Source: Acanthopleura granulata (taxonomy: Eukaryota; Mollusca; Polyplacophora; Chitonida; Chitonidae). From it: a stretch of 64,000 nucleotides of DNA. Below, in pieces: positions 1 through 13,375 of this stretch (positions are counted from its first letter, which is position 1; each line of letters opens with the position of its first letter). The position numbers were made by a program, and so were the translations under genes. Under the pieces are notes generated by a model, which was not told where the DNA came from, did not search any database, and was given only the letters and a program-made list of their open reading frames with translations. The DNA lies in contig JABBOT010000015.1 of NCBI GenBank assembly GCA_016165875.1, forward strand, positions 5,315,928 to 5,379,927. The letters run 5' to 3'.

Positions 1-3000
1 ATGCAAGTTGCGTGTTTCCGAAACAAAATTGTGTTTGTGCAAGGTATATCATCTACGTGCACAGAAGTGTGTTGCCCCTAGATTGGCTTACCTGTGTAAT
101 GATACATAGGTATATCAGTCATTGTACACACATATATGCTGGTCTGTCAAAGAAAATCAACATTTAGCAAGGATTTTTGGACATACAATATAACTGTAGC
201 ACAAATGTGCTATGTAAGTTACAATGCGCAAATAGCAAAAAAAAAAAAGCCCCTCAAAAACAAAACATATTATTTTATCCTAAGCATGGTAAACCGATCG
301 GCTACCGTACTTTTTACGCGCATGGGCTTACAGTAAACCTACTGGCGCCATTGCCTAGTGTCAATGCAAGCTGATCGAGGCAAACCCATCAGATTCGCCA
401 TTATCCTTATTCCGTACGCATTATCATGGGGCAATGTTGGAGTCGACATTTGAAAGATTCGTGCAATTGCAAACCAAAAGATGACGCATATTAATTTTTT
501 TCAGATTCTTTACATTTTTTATCAAATCGATTTTTAAAAATTCGCCGCACGTGTACTGAAATACAACCTGGGTGTATCCCAGTTGCACAGGTGTCGGTAT
601 TTTAGCTGCTATCTATTAACTTCAGTGCAAATCTCTTAACTATGTATTTACCGAAAGATTACTGACTTCAACAGCACATTAATATATAACGTTATTGTGG
701 AAAGAGAAAAAGAAAAAAAAATTACGTGGGTGCTTATTCTACGGATTACACGATTTTAAAATGTCACTAACAGAACAAAAGTACACACAGGCACTTATCC
801 CAAATATTACATTCTTGTACTTTTGACATCCTCCAAAAACGACTGTTCCATAGGTGTATATGAAACGTTAGAAAAGGATAACTAACACCTTTGTGTACTA
901 GAGGTACACAAACAGATGTACGACCAATACACATGTGCTTGTTTTTGTGCTTTTTTTCTCAAGCACAAATCTGAATACATCTACATGTAGTACACAAGAG
1001 CTGTAGATATTCAGTTTTATTACAGTTTGTGTACTAGTGGTGTTTATACAGATATCGACAGTGGCAAAATCTATTAATTTATGGCCCGTATAGTAAAGGT
1101 TGCATACAAGTATAATGTATGTAATACTCAGGGTATACAGTGTAGTATAACAGATATATCATCAAATGAATTTATACTTACATCGAACTATCTGTATTTA
1201 ATGATAGCGACTATATTCATTTGCCTAATTTTATAGACATGCTTTTCTGCATATCTTGACAAGGTCAAATTCACCTGTATAAAGTGAAGGAAGGCATCAC
1301 ATTTTTTTTCCTTTTTCTTCTTTCATCTAAGAAAAAGACGAAGCTGACACAGGAAACATGGTCTAAGATTTGTATTTTCTATAAGCAGACAACACAGTAT
1401 AAACAAAGAGCCAATACAAAATCATAATGCACGCGTAAAAATTCATAATGACTTTAATCAAAACTCACAGTGCCGAAGTAAAATTTCAAACATTAAATAA
1501 AATATACTATACTTGTGCCGATCGGATTTATCTGATATTGTTTATGTTACATTACGTCATTCGGCACCACGCCAGCATGTAGATTTCTGTCACGTCAAGC
1601 GTTAAGTGAACCTGAAATCTAAAGTGCCAGGATATTGAATGCAACCAATCAATTAATCATTGCCATGAAAGCAACACCATCCTTGGCGACAAAAAAAAAT
1701 GCAAATGACCTATATAGATCGAGTGCATTCATAGAATAGACGATAGTTTTGGCAAAGGCTGTATTCCAATACCATTAAACACGTGTATCTTGTGGAAACT
1801 ATAGGCTAAAGATTTGACCTGTGCATTTTTTTCCACCGTTATAGTTGAACTCCGTTGTCGATAATTTTTTTTTATTTTTTATTTCTTATTATTTTTTTTG
1901 TCGTTCTGTATTTCTTCTGTTGTTACCATTATAATTATTGGGCATTCAAAAATGATTTCTTTTGTTTGTTTGTTTTTTTTTTTGTTGTTGTTGTTTTTAT
2001 GTTGCACCAACTGTATGAGGCGCGAAACCAAAGACATACCTTACATTTCCCATGTACACTTAGCCAACTCGTTCAATAGGACGTTCAACTCTTTTCAGCA
2101 CAAAGATTCAAAATGCAAATTCAGCTTTTACCATTTCATTCGTAGTCATTTTTAAGTTATATTCCATGCATCTACAATTTTGATACAGTGTATCATTTAA
2201 CTTGTCACGCTTTGACAAAAGCATAGTTTAATGGTACATCGGCTATAAATGTATTTATTGTAGGTATTATTTGAGACTGAAGTGGGAACAAAACAATATA
2301 ATGCTACACAAGGATTACCCACCACGAGCTTGATGTGGTTTTTAAAAGCCTCCATATCCCGACCCCAGGGGTTTCAGTTCGACAGATGAGTTTCTATCTG
2401 GTTCATTTCACACACCTTTCAAATTACAGGTTATAATTTACGCACGAGCACACGTGCATTCAGGTCGTTGACCGGTGCTAATCAGCTCAAAGGCGGCAAT
2501 CTTGACGGGTTGACCATTGACTGACCGGTGGTCAGTATAATCACAGGGAATTCTGACCCCTTAGCTAAACACAGCCCCAGGGACGGGACCCGATCGGGAG
2601 ATACCCTATCATAAGCTACCTCAAGAGGGGAAACCCTATAAGGTCTTTATACCGGCATACGCACAATGCAGAAGTAGCACCGTGACATTTGTTACAGAAA
2701 TGAGGACTTGTGTATTAAATTAAATTGCCACCGTCTGAAGAACATATCTTGTGATTCGCCTCTACATACATTTAGTACGAAAAATTGAGTATTTATTCAT
2801 ACATATACTAGACCGAGACATTTAATACACCTACCCAACACACCGAGATATTTAATATATTGATACGTTTGATGCGCGTGTACATTTTGCAATACCACTA
2901 TATGCATGTATATCACGTGGAAATTTGTTACCTGTACACATAAAATTGCATCCATTTGCACCCCCGTTATTTTTAACATATTATCATGTTATCCATTTAA

Positions 3001-3061
3001 ATGTACACGTACACATTTTATTCTCGATGTAAAGTGCATTTACTTTGACAACATGTATACA

Positions 3062-3107
<46 letters not shown>

Positions 3108-5459
3108 ATATGTATGAGCACTGCGAAAATCCACCTTGCATTATACTGGCGTACAGATCTACGTAGAGTTTATATCTGTCCAGCCGTCTGCCTCTCTTTG
3201 CTATTTACCATTGTACACAACCAATCGCTTTAAACACTTTATCCCTCCACTCCTCACTGCACCATGTGTGGAGGTAGCACCATGATCAGGTATAAGTACA
3301 TCATATTTAATTCCGTTGGCTCTATGTATTTTAGAATAAAATTAAAATCTTAATATGTTGCAAATAGTATGAAATATGTAACGTGTACCAAATGTTTGGC
3401 CACATATACATTTACATGTATTTCGAAACGGGACATGGTGATAGGACGTCACGTAATTATTTAGTGAGAAAACAATCAGTGTACAGCGTTCCTATGACGT
3501 CAGCATGCATGCGTAAGAGCGATATTCAGACAGACTAGAGCGTGCAGTGTGATACGCCCACATATTTCGCCACGTGCAGGTGCTGCATAGGTGCAGGTAA
3601 ACAGGTAGCTGCTTGTTTGTGACAGGCATACAAAAGCTTCACAAAATGGCCAAATATTTTGAAAAATATGCCTAATGATTTTCTACCTGAAATTCTTTCA
3701 GGATATGTAACACGAATTATCTTACAGCTGCAGTTATTATTAATTAAAAATGATAAACTGTTCTTCTATTTTTTTTGTTTTTGGTTGACAAATCTAATAT
3801 ATTATCAAGTTTAATGCTTCATATAAATTCATTTGCTACTTTTAATCTAAAAGCGGTGACATTTAACTTTGAATAATTTTTTTGTTTCCTTCATTTTTGT
3901 TATATCACAGATATATTATTAAATAAAGTTAAATGAAAAATGGAACCGGAACAGTTCACCTTTAACATTGTACTTAATAATTTTACGCATTTGAACAACA
4001 TAATATTTTTTATTAAATTATTACACAGTCGTCAAACCGAATACTGAGGTTGCATTCTTTAGTGCAGAGCAAGCAATGCAAAACCGGCAACTCCATATAT
4101 GCACTCATGCAGGGCCAGATGGGTACAGTGCGGGTTGGTGAAATCCCTTTGTACCCTCCTAATACACCAGGTAGTCATTCGTTATCAAGCTCATTAACAA
4201 TGATGAAATAAGCACGTGCTTAATAATAAGGTATGAACGTTCGAATCCTCCGATGCAGACACATTCTTTTGTGGGACATAATGACGTGTTTAGGCACCCC
4301 TTAATACCGTAGCCGTGGCCAGTGCTGCATTGAAAACAGACATACAACCATGTTGTAGTTCAAAAGGGATGAATTTACTGGCCTTTGAAAAGCAATTACG
4401 GTCGCTTTTCCCTCATCCCATTGTGTGGAGGTCGGTATCTGTCACAGAATTCCCACCTGCGAAAAATGTGTAAACGCGATGCAGCTATAGCTTATACCTG
4501 GGCTGCATGGCATTTGGTGCACCCCTTCCCCCTCCTTCCCGCCGAACCATCTGCGTACGTGCTGGAGCGAAACCGCTTAAAGCGGATCAATTTCATTGTC
4601 CGTTGCTGTCAAGTCGTCTCGGCGACCATCTCATGTCGGTTACGTTCGCACGTGGGTGTCAGTTTTCTCCGAGGTAGCGCCGACAATGGCATGTCTCTTC
4701 TGGACGCATGGACATAGGACTCAACCTCAACAAACTACTCGAGGAATTCTATCCGGCCAAAAAGCCATCTGATAACCGAACCAAGTAAAACGGATAGCAC
4801 TTGTGTTAGACGTGCCATTTGTTTATCACCGTAATTAACAATAAATTGGTAATCCAATCCCTTGAAGAAGCAAAGTTAATATGACAACAGAACTTGCCAC
4901 TGTCTCATTAAACGTGGCGTAAAATTCCGAGCTAAAGCATGACGATCAAAACGAGATATGTCACGCGAAACATATATATATATCAAATTCGCTTGAAGTG
5001 CGTGCAAAAAGTAGCGAATGTAAAAATAAACCTATATCATTCACATACTGTACGCTAGAGCAACCTATTTTGTCGCAGAACCAAAAAATACATATACGAT
5101 GCAGTAAAATACGAGGTCAGGCTATTTGCAGAATATGGGATAATGTCTCCACAGTATTTTCATTACGGGCAATATAATAAGAAACATAGAACTGAAATAT
5201 CATGGACGCATTTTAATAATACCATAAACATAACAAAATTCTGCATATGCATTAAGTAAGTATTTGAAAAACGAACTTAGACAGTTTTCAGATTAATTCG
5301 ATGCTTGATCTATGTTTAGTTTTCATGGTACGCGATCGATGGTGATAGCGTGATATAAACAACATTATTCCAGTAATATCCAAAATTCATACAATTTCAT
5401 ACTATATTTGTATTGTACGTGGACACCTTTTTATTTAACTGTTCTCTAACGTCACAGCC
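1..5459. other. No gene recognised
   Basis: AT-rich sequence with short unsupported open frames, including a 110-codon plus frame at 4385-4717 that I do not recognise. It holds the (TA)n microsatellite and a palindromic CTGACC-GGT-GGTCAG at 2521-2535. About 4150-4350 has a box B-like GTTCGAATCC (4230) and may be an old tRNA-derived element. Confidence 0.5.
3064..3110. repeat. (TA)n/(TG)n microsatellite
   Basis: About 16 TA units pass into about 5 TG units. Confidence 0.97.
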
Positions 5460-5535
5460 AAGATTTTTTCACATAAACAATGGCAGTCAGTTTTATGGGT
5501 GGAGGAAACCGAAGACTGGCAGCGTAGGTTTTTTG
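5460..5535 (-). mobile_element. Old SINE fragment (family A/B 3' half)
   Basis: TTTTTTCACATAAACAATGGCAGTCAG and TTTTATGGGTGGAGGAAACCG match the shared 3' half of the SINEs in minus orientation. No head or tail is left. Confidence 0.5.
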
Positions 5536-8500
5536 TTTAATATACTTCCAAAATATTCATGAATTCAGTGCACACGTATAACTGCTGTTTAAAACTACGT
5601 GTATATACGGGATGTGTTAAACGCCCAAATTCCAAGATAAAGCGGATAATTTATTAGACAGTTGTGAAAAAGGCGTATACATAGTCCAGAATTGTTCACG
5701 CTTAGTTCAACTTAGTGAAAGGAGACCGGAGTAAAGCATCATTCTGTCTATCCAGGACTGGAAGATATGCATCGCCACATTTGATGTGAACAGTGGCAAT
5801 CAAAGCGCGACTGAGATAAATGTTTTGACCGATTGCAATTTAGATTAAACTATAGTTTTGAATTTGAGCACCGATTAACTGCATACGTGCCTTGTGTCTT
5901 TCAGTTTTCTTCATCTTATTGCTAAAGAATATAGGCGAATTCATTGACAACCAATTGGCCTCAATTAACAGCTAAACCACCCTAAAGAATTCGATGTTTA
6001 CAATCATTTTACTTCCAGATTGGAATAATTCTACAAGAATAAATCACACAGTTTCAGTGACAATGTTCAAAAATGGAACTGTAAAAACCATTCATGAACT
6101 CTGATTGTTTTGACGTGGGCGTATTTGCCCTTTTTCAATGCCCAAACCCTTCTATAAACAGAAGGGAACTTTACACAATATAAAGCGATCGTTATAAGAC
6201 TGAAATAAATATTCAAACTTGATTAAATCTGTACAGAAAAATAAATATTTTTATGATGTAATTGAATAAATGTATTAGGTGTATTCATGAGTAAATGAAA
6301 TAAAACCAGAAGGTCATGTTTTGTAATTTTCATAATTTAGCCTGTTGGTTTGTTATAATATTTTTGTTATAATTTTGTTATATTTTAATATGACATAGGT
6401 TACGATCTATGAAGACTGGAGTACACAATGTAAATTCCGCAATATTCTAAGAGAGAGCAAAGATTTGGGGGTACTGTAAATGATGAAGAAGGTCATATAA
6501 AGTCGGCTTTTTTGTAATATGTCATTCATCTTAACCTCAACCCATTGTCAGGCTTATTAGCACCGTTTTCCGCACTCTTTCCATGCGAGGTTTTTCTAAT
6601 CCCCCGGTTAAGACTGTTGAAGTAGGCGCGTAACAGAGGGCCACTTCAAAGACAATCAAACGCGGAGATGAGGGATCTGGCTTTTAAAAACGGAAACGGA
6701 CGAGTGAGGGTTACTTGGTGCCGTTTTGTTTGGGAACCGTTTCAATTAATAAAACTGGGGACAGATTTTGTTGGGGTGGGTTATGGCCTAGGAGAAATTG
6801 GACAGTTTCTGCCGGGCAAATGAACAACCTTGCCTATCCAGTTTCTCCCGCTCTATTGTAAATGGGCAACGGCGGTTTTAAGTGCCAATGAATTTTAAGT
6901 AGCTAATGTATTAGTATCGAGTTGGCCAGTTGGCTGTTTAAGGGTGCTTCCAGAAAGTTGCCCCTTGTCTGGTTAAGAGCGAACTTATAATGGACCGCCT
7001 GTGATCAGTTAATCCGGTGGAAACACGGTAAGAGCCTGTCATATCAAGCGGATTGTAACCAAGTGCACATTCAGCTCCTTCCGGAAACACGCACACGCAT
7101 GCGTGAAGTACAGATGGTCACGAATCTAAATCAGAATTTTCCTGTATATGAGTGTAATAAACAGATAACATAACGGTCTGTGCCATGCAGTATTCGAAAG
7201 ATCAATCACCTAGTCATTTAACTTTCAACACAAATCATCCACGGATTCGCGAGAATCTCCAAAAATACCGAAATATAAAGACGAAACCTTTTAAAAAGAG
7301 AAACGCTGGTCGGTTTCTACTGGTGTAGAGCCCATATTTAGTTTCGGGGTACGGCACATGTCACGTAAAGTGTTGAGGAAGCATAACTAGTATTTTAATG
7401 AAAATCTATGCTCTATGGGTAACTCGTAAAAACACTTTCGCGCCTTCAACAAATGGGTCCATAGCTGTGTACACTTAGGTAGTGCAGAAGCACTAAGTGC
7501 GTCACAGCAGAAAACAAAGCGTTTTTACTGCGATTTGGATCCTTCTGTGTAACCCCGTCCAGGTCTCCCATTTCGTTTGACTGCGTAATGTTCTTATGTT
7601 ATGTATAGTGGACCTACAAATCAGAGTGACTTTATCTAACGTTTTTCCATACTGCTTCAATGTCTGTTTTAGAGTCAGCTATGAACGAGAAATGTTTCTA
7701 TCACCATCCATAATCATCGTGGATACTATCAATAAACACGCAGCTCTTTGTCACGAGAAAATTCTAAAAAGAAAACACGTCGATAAAAATTCTGAACGCT
7801 TTCTTCATATATTTACCAATATTTTCAAACACCCTTAACCGGTACATACAAACTTTTCTTATAAATACAGATAGGGGAAGCAAACAACAAATTTATTTAT
7901 TTATTTATTTATTTGTTTGTTTGTTTATTTATTTATTTATTTTGGGGGGCTGTATGTTTGTTTATGATTAACCTCACATTGTATTGTTGCACACGGCCGT
8001 TAGAAAATCGATCTGCGGGAATGAAACTGAACCCTTGTGAATAAAGAAACGGTCTTACTAAACGTTCTTATGTAACATTTCTTTCCTCTTACAGGTGTTA
8101 TATAAACACGCCCCTCTTGGCACCATACTAGAATTGCCACAGCTGTAGCATGTGTAGGTTATAAAGGTTGAAGAAAATTTCAATGGTGCTTGCAGTAAGG
8201 CATATGGGATCATTTATAAGCTATGTAAAAAAAAACAAAGACCTTTACTCAGGCGTGAATTAAGGCGCAAGGTACCTGTCAGGGAATTTAAGACATGATA
8301 AAACCCCTTATCAATGCGTGCAATAAAGCCCAAGCCATGTTAATGGATAAGAAAACATAAAAATTATATCAAATTCAGATGAAAGACCGGGAAAATTTAT
8401 TTGCAGATATAGCCTTTGACAGGAGTAAAGAGCGTTTGAAAATATTTTTATATGTTGCATGGTTATTTGGGACCACATTTTGGGTATATATAGTTTCTGT

Positions 8501-9867
8501 ATACTAATGTTCTAAATAAGGTTATGATGCATGTATAATGTAAATGAATGTAAACTGAATACCTCTTTATTTTCTAACATATGCATTTAGCCTGAATTAT
8601 GATAATATTTATGAATATATTAAAATATAAATATAATCACAATCACATTGAACACATTTGTTTGATGGAAAGACCAAATTCTTCTCCTTTAAGAAAAGGC
8701 TAACCAATACATGCAGCAGGGGGCAATGTACCTGGGTGCATTGGGATATAAGTAAGAAACCAAATACACAAGGTTACAGGTGGCTACGTTGTTAGTATTT
8801 GATCTGGATTGAACACATAAAATGTTTCGGAAAACCTTTTCGGTATATCTTCGCCGAAATATTTTTGTCGCTCTATAACGGATTAATCCCTTCCTGATGA
8901 CGGATTTTTATTCGTGTCCAATATACAGCCTGTCAAGTCTATACGAATTCATGGCGCCGTTCCATTTCGGCATTTCACTGTAATCCCGTCCATTGTCTGT
9001 CACTGGTTTAATTTGGCTTTGGATTTAACCTTAATACGACATTTCCCAAACACTGAATTCATTCCCAAAACAAAAATCAACAGAATTCTGCAAAATCAAC
9101 ACGTCGTGATTAGGCTTATCCTTGCATGACCACACCGTGGAGCTATATGGAATACGTCAAGCGGCTGTGAATCAGGTGCTATACAAGCCACGCGCCTGTG
9201 ACGAGCGCGAGACAAGCCCGTGAATGGAGCGCGTGGAGCGTGCACACTTTGAACACAGCTTACAAGACCGTACTAGCATAAGCCTTGATAATGATGTGAC
9301 TGGTGTCAAGGAGAAGAATGACAATATTTGACGAGATTTCGCGGAGGACAAAAACACGTTGAAATGATCAAAGCAGTTGCCATGGAAATGCGGACCGCTT
9401 TAATCTAGGAAATGTTCACTCGTCCATCTAGTTCATTTTTCATCGTAAGTCAAGCACCGAACAACAGGTCGCCGCGTTCCGCTGCTTTTCATTTAGCCCC
9501 GGCTTATTCCCCATGATTTCGACTTATTCAGAATATTGCATGATCTGATTATGCCCACAAACATATCTGCATGAAACACAGAATGTGCATGCTGTGGGAA
9601 TGTGATTTGTTGAAATATACATGAAGGGTTCAAAAAGAATTTGTTTTTAAGACACTACATGAGAATAGTTGTCGCTATATGTTGAGGCTTTGTGATGAGA
9701 GATTATCTTCATGATCATATCATTATACATAATGAAATTATCTGACATGTTTCAACGTTTTCTTTGCCTTCAGTGAAAAACACGCTGAAGCAGAATCGAC
9801 CCTATATTACCTTCCTTAAGACGTCCATACCCTAACATTTACACGACCATCTTATTTCCACACATAT
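5536..9867. other. No gene recognised; two balanced-composition blocks
   Basis: No repeat family was recognised apart from the TTTA run. Blocks at about 6530-7040 and 8930-9360 are less AT-rich, lack simple repeats and have no coding frame, so they are candidates for conserved noncoding DNA. Confidence 0.4.
7885..7942. repeat. (TTTA)n/(TTTG)n run
   Basis: Repeated ATTT and GTTT units. It looks like the tail of a minus-oriented SINE, but no SINE body follows (GGGGGGCTGTATG comes next). Confidence 0.9.
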
Positions 9868-10020
9868 GACCCTCTCACCAATGCTGTGAGTTCAAGTCCA
9901 GCTGACGTTGGCTTCCTCTCCGGCTGTACGTGGGAAGGTCCGCCAGCAACCTGCCGATGACCGTGGGTTTTCCCCGGGCTCTGTGACGATTCCACAGATC
10001 ATAATGCTGACCGCGTCTGG
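9868..10020 (+). mobile_element. Family A SINE, tail missing
   Basis: Contains CTCACCAATGCTGTGAGTTC with box B-like GTTCAAGTCC, then GTACGTGGGAAGGTCCGCCA and the central body. The 3' end stops near CTGACCGCGTCTGG without the usual GAAATATTCTTGAG block. Confidence 0.82.
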
Positions 10021-10105
10021 CTTTTAATTTTATGAAAAAGGAGGACGAAATCTTTAGGATAAAATATTCAAGCATAATGTAAATAATATTCAAACAACTT
10101 TGTCC

Positions 10106-10190
10106 TATTTATTTATTTATTAGTGATTACACTATACTCCCTCAGATTTCACTTTTAAGACATTGGAAGGCTTCATGGAGTGAGGAAAAC
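10106..10190 (-). mobile_element. Old family A SINE 3' fragment
   Basis: A TATTTATTTATT tail is followed by degraded matches to the family 3' end (AGTGATTACACTATACTCC, TTTCACTT, GTGAGGAAAAC). Confidence 0.55.
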
Positions 10191-11879
10191 AATATTGTCC
10201 CTGTATATGAAATCTGAACAACAGCTTTGCAAATGGCAACAAGACTTGTTCACACTCCACGCACAACCAACCCTGTAGTAACCCCAATAGCACTAATCTA
10301 ACACTCTCGGTGTGACGTTATAAACTCATACAAATGCAGTTAATTACATCACGTGTGCAATTGTCTAACGTGCTCAGCTGTGAAACGCGTTAATTCCTTC
10401 GCCTAAGGCTATAATCATTATGTGACACAAAGACCATTTGTTCGCATTTATAATACGTATTATTTGAACTCTGAAATGACACAGCTAAACAGATTCTAGC
10501 GGTCAAGTCGGACATTCGTAAAACGCTCGTAAACCATAAAGGGGCATTCAGTGTTGATGAACGCAGAATTAATTTGCAAAACAACCTGAACACAAGTTCC
10601 CGTAGGTAAATGCAAGAAATAATATGCATGCTAAGCTGGTAACATGTACGGAGTAGGAGGCTTTCTGTTGCAGAGAAACTGATAATCGATTTCCTGCAGG
10701 TGTGAAATCCAACTGAAAATTGAACCTGGTTGATAAATCCCGAGTTAAATACAAATAAAACGTATCTCAATCGAGGTTTGATTGTAACTGTGTATCATGT
10801 TGATACCTTGTGCAAACTTTAAGCAACTAAAAGTATTTTTCGACAGTGAGATGGTGAGGGGGAGGGGGGGTGCAATTTGACTTCATACATTTGTTTTATT
10901 GGTTGACGGCCTGAAGTGTGACTCCATTACTTACATTATACTTCCATTAGTGTTTAGTTCACTAGTTACTAGATTTAGTTCACTAGTTACTTCACGAGGG
11001 ATTCCTCCTCAGCTATAGAGAGCGTCTTCTCAAAAAAGATTCTCTTGATGTCGAAACTGTAATAAAAGTTTCAGAACAACAATCGAACGAAAAATTTTCT
11101 ACATAAAGTTCAATACAAATCACTAATGGAATGAAGAAAGTGTATAAATGAGAAATTAAGACGGATTCATGCAAAGAGAAACAAACGCAAAGAGCAACAG
11201 TCAACAGTTTGTAATGACTGTAGAACGAGGTAGCCAATGTCCCAGGCGAATGAATTAAGTCACTATCTAAATCGTGCACCACTTTGTTTGGTATTTTACT
11301 AGTTTATCGAGTCAAGTTGATAAGCTGTTAATAAGAGTTGCTTTTATCGTAGCTGTTCTTTTATCCAGCATTAAAATTTTATTCACCGCGATGTCTATAT
11401 TTCTCCTGTAGAGCCTCAGTTAAGCAGAATTAGACGTACTAGTCCATTATATGAAACAGAGCTTTAATAATTCTGAATACTCCGACTGCCTTTACTTATA
11501 AGAGAATTGTACTCATTATAAAGCACCTTACATACAATAGCGCTTGTTTAATTCACTTGCAGAATTTTTCATGAAAAAGTCGAAAATGTAAGTAATTAAA
11601 GATAGAAACAACTGGGGTTTCTATAATAAAAGTGAAACCGTGATAATATCCCTCCTAGGTACTTCTCATCCCAAGAACATGTAACGAATATTCGTTTGAA
11701 TTAACTTGATTTTTGGTATATTACAACAAAAGGAAATTCAATTTTTCAATAACATTACTGGATTATGCATAGAGCTAAAACTATATGCTGGTAAAATATT
11801 GCAGTTTCCCAGGTCTCGTGCTATTAGTTTAAAACTTACGCGCAGTCTTTTTTTTGTTATAGATTATATATGATCAAAA
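10191..11879. other. No gene recognised
   Basis: AT-rich unique-looking sequence. The 126-codon minus frame at 10390-10770 has no recognisable motif. A small direct repeat of TTTAGTTCACTAGTTACT lies at 10955-10992. Confidence 0.5.
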
Positions 11880-12105
11880 CACACAATTACGAAGTGACAC
11901 CTCTCAATTGTGACACCAGATGTGACATATGTTGACACAAGCGAGCAGACAACGCCGGATGTGACACCCAACGTAAGGATCTAACGATGTCACCAGATAT
12001 GACACCTCTCGACAAAATAGCGCCGGTGACACCGGATTTGAAACTTGACGACAGAATCAAGCTGACAACACCAGGTGCGACACCTGATCTTTGACTAACA
12101 TCGCG
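11880..12105. repeat. Irregular GACACC-rich repeat
   Basis: Phrases such as GTGACACCAGATGTGACA and GACACCGGAT recur roughly ten times at uneven spacing (about 15-40 bp). It resembles the AGACACCAGACATGACACC phrase of family C SINEs and the 36.4-kb array. Confidence 0.6.
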
Positions 12106-12494
12106 AGAACTCCCTGTGGTAACTGTATGGGCCTACTCATATATGTATGTTTCATGCTTTTCTTCAAAAAATTATTATGATGTTTCTGACTTTAATCTAG
12201 AAACTCACTGATATTAAAACGTTCTAAAAGAACAGTAAGGCTACACATAGCTTGAGCCAGCCCTGACTACGGAATGACATGATTCCCCATTCATATGTAA
12301 GCCCTGACATAAGGAAGGTTTCCCAGTCATACAAACGAGGGAAGAGGAAAGTGCTGACATGAGCACGTTTTCCCATTCACAAAAGTGGGGAATCGTTTCC
12401 CAATCGATGGATTAATACAGACATCGGAAGTATTCCTACTTTATCAGGGCTACGTCTATAACATAACCGGAAGTTTCCCCATGTATCATGTACA

Positions 12495-12738
12495 ACCTGT
12501 GTGACATGATGAAGTTTCCCCATTACCACAACCTGTGTGGCATGATGAAGTTTCCCCATTACCACAACCTGTGTGACATGATGAAGTTTCCCCATTACCA
12601 CAACCTGTGTGACATGATGAAGTTTCCGCATTACCACAATCTGTGTGACATGATAAAAGTGTCCACATTACCACAACCTGTGTGGCATGATGAAGTTTTC
12701 CCATCACCACAACCTGCGTGACATGATGAAGTTTCACC
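12495..12738. repeat. 36-bp minisatellite, 7 units
   Basis: Units start at 12495, 12531, 12567, 12603, 12639 (37 bp), 12676 and 12712, with core ACCTGTGTGACATGATGAAG followed by TTTCCCCATTACCACA. More diverged copies of the GACATGA and TTTCCCCATT phrases extend upstream to about 12270. The unit length (36) opens frames on both strands; these are not considered genes. Confidence 0.93.
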
Positions 12739-13069
12739 AGGGTACATGTCTGTTAAAACACCAGAAAGTTTCTCATTGAATTGTTTCTTTGGACAGTTCT
12801 TCATAAACTGTAAAAGTACCCGTCAAACTGTGCATAAATATATTTTATAATCACATATATCAAGACATAAATATTCCGTCTGGAGTCCAAAATGAAAAGA
12901 AAAACACACGAAGCGATGTTTGTTAAAACCACAAGACTACAGATTACAAACACAGAAGTTGAGGTACTGCTACATTACAGGTCGTTTTAGCGTCTGCCAT
13001 GGAGGCCAGAATACATCCTTTTCCTGTTTACGCAATACTCACTTCACTCAATGTGTGTCTGTATGTACA

Positions 13070-13375
13070 ACGGTTTTTCAGTCATGTGACGACAAGGAAT
13101 TCTTAGTATGTATAGACACTATCTTCTTGTGGCAGGAAAAGTGAAATGTCGCCAAAGTATTGCCGCCACTGGAATATCATGCCGAAGACATCAGACATGA
13201 CACCCCACTCGGTCACATTAGGCTGACACCGACCAGTCGTGTTTCCTTGCTCTAACCCCTAGTGCTAAGCACCAATCAAGGCAGCAACATGTATCATTTT
13301 AAAAGTCTTTGGTATGACCCGACCGGGGATTGATCCAGGATCTCTCGACCTCACTAGGCCACCAAGGCCATCATA
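13070..13375 (-). mobile_element. Family C tRNA-headed SINE
   Basis: On the minus strand it has a tRNA-like head with box A-like TGGTGGCCTAGTGAGG and box B-like GGATCAATCCCC. It then runs through GGGTCATACCAAAGACTTTTA and a body holding GTGTCATGTCTGATGTCTTC. Two other copies (41111-41350 and 42060-42320) share the same order of landmarks. Confidence 0.75.

Noticed and set aside
1855..2155. Phe/Leu-rich frames
   Set aside because: Arise from T-rich low-complexity sequence; no membrane-protein family recognised.
4385..4717. 110-codon plus frame
   Set aside because: No domain or conserved motif recognised; length is within chance for 64 kb.
12377..12737. Several overlapping frames with repeated KLHHVTQVVVMG or MMKFPHYHNLCD peptides
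   Set aside because: Produced by the 36-bp minisatellite on both strands; no start context or domain.
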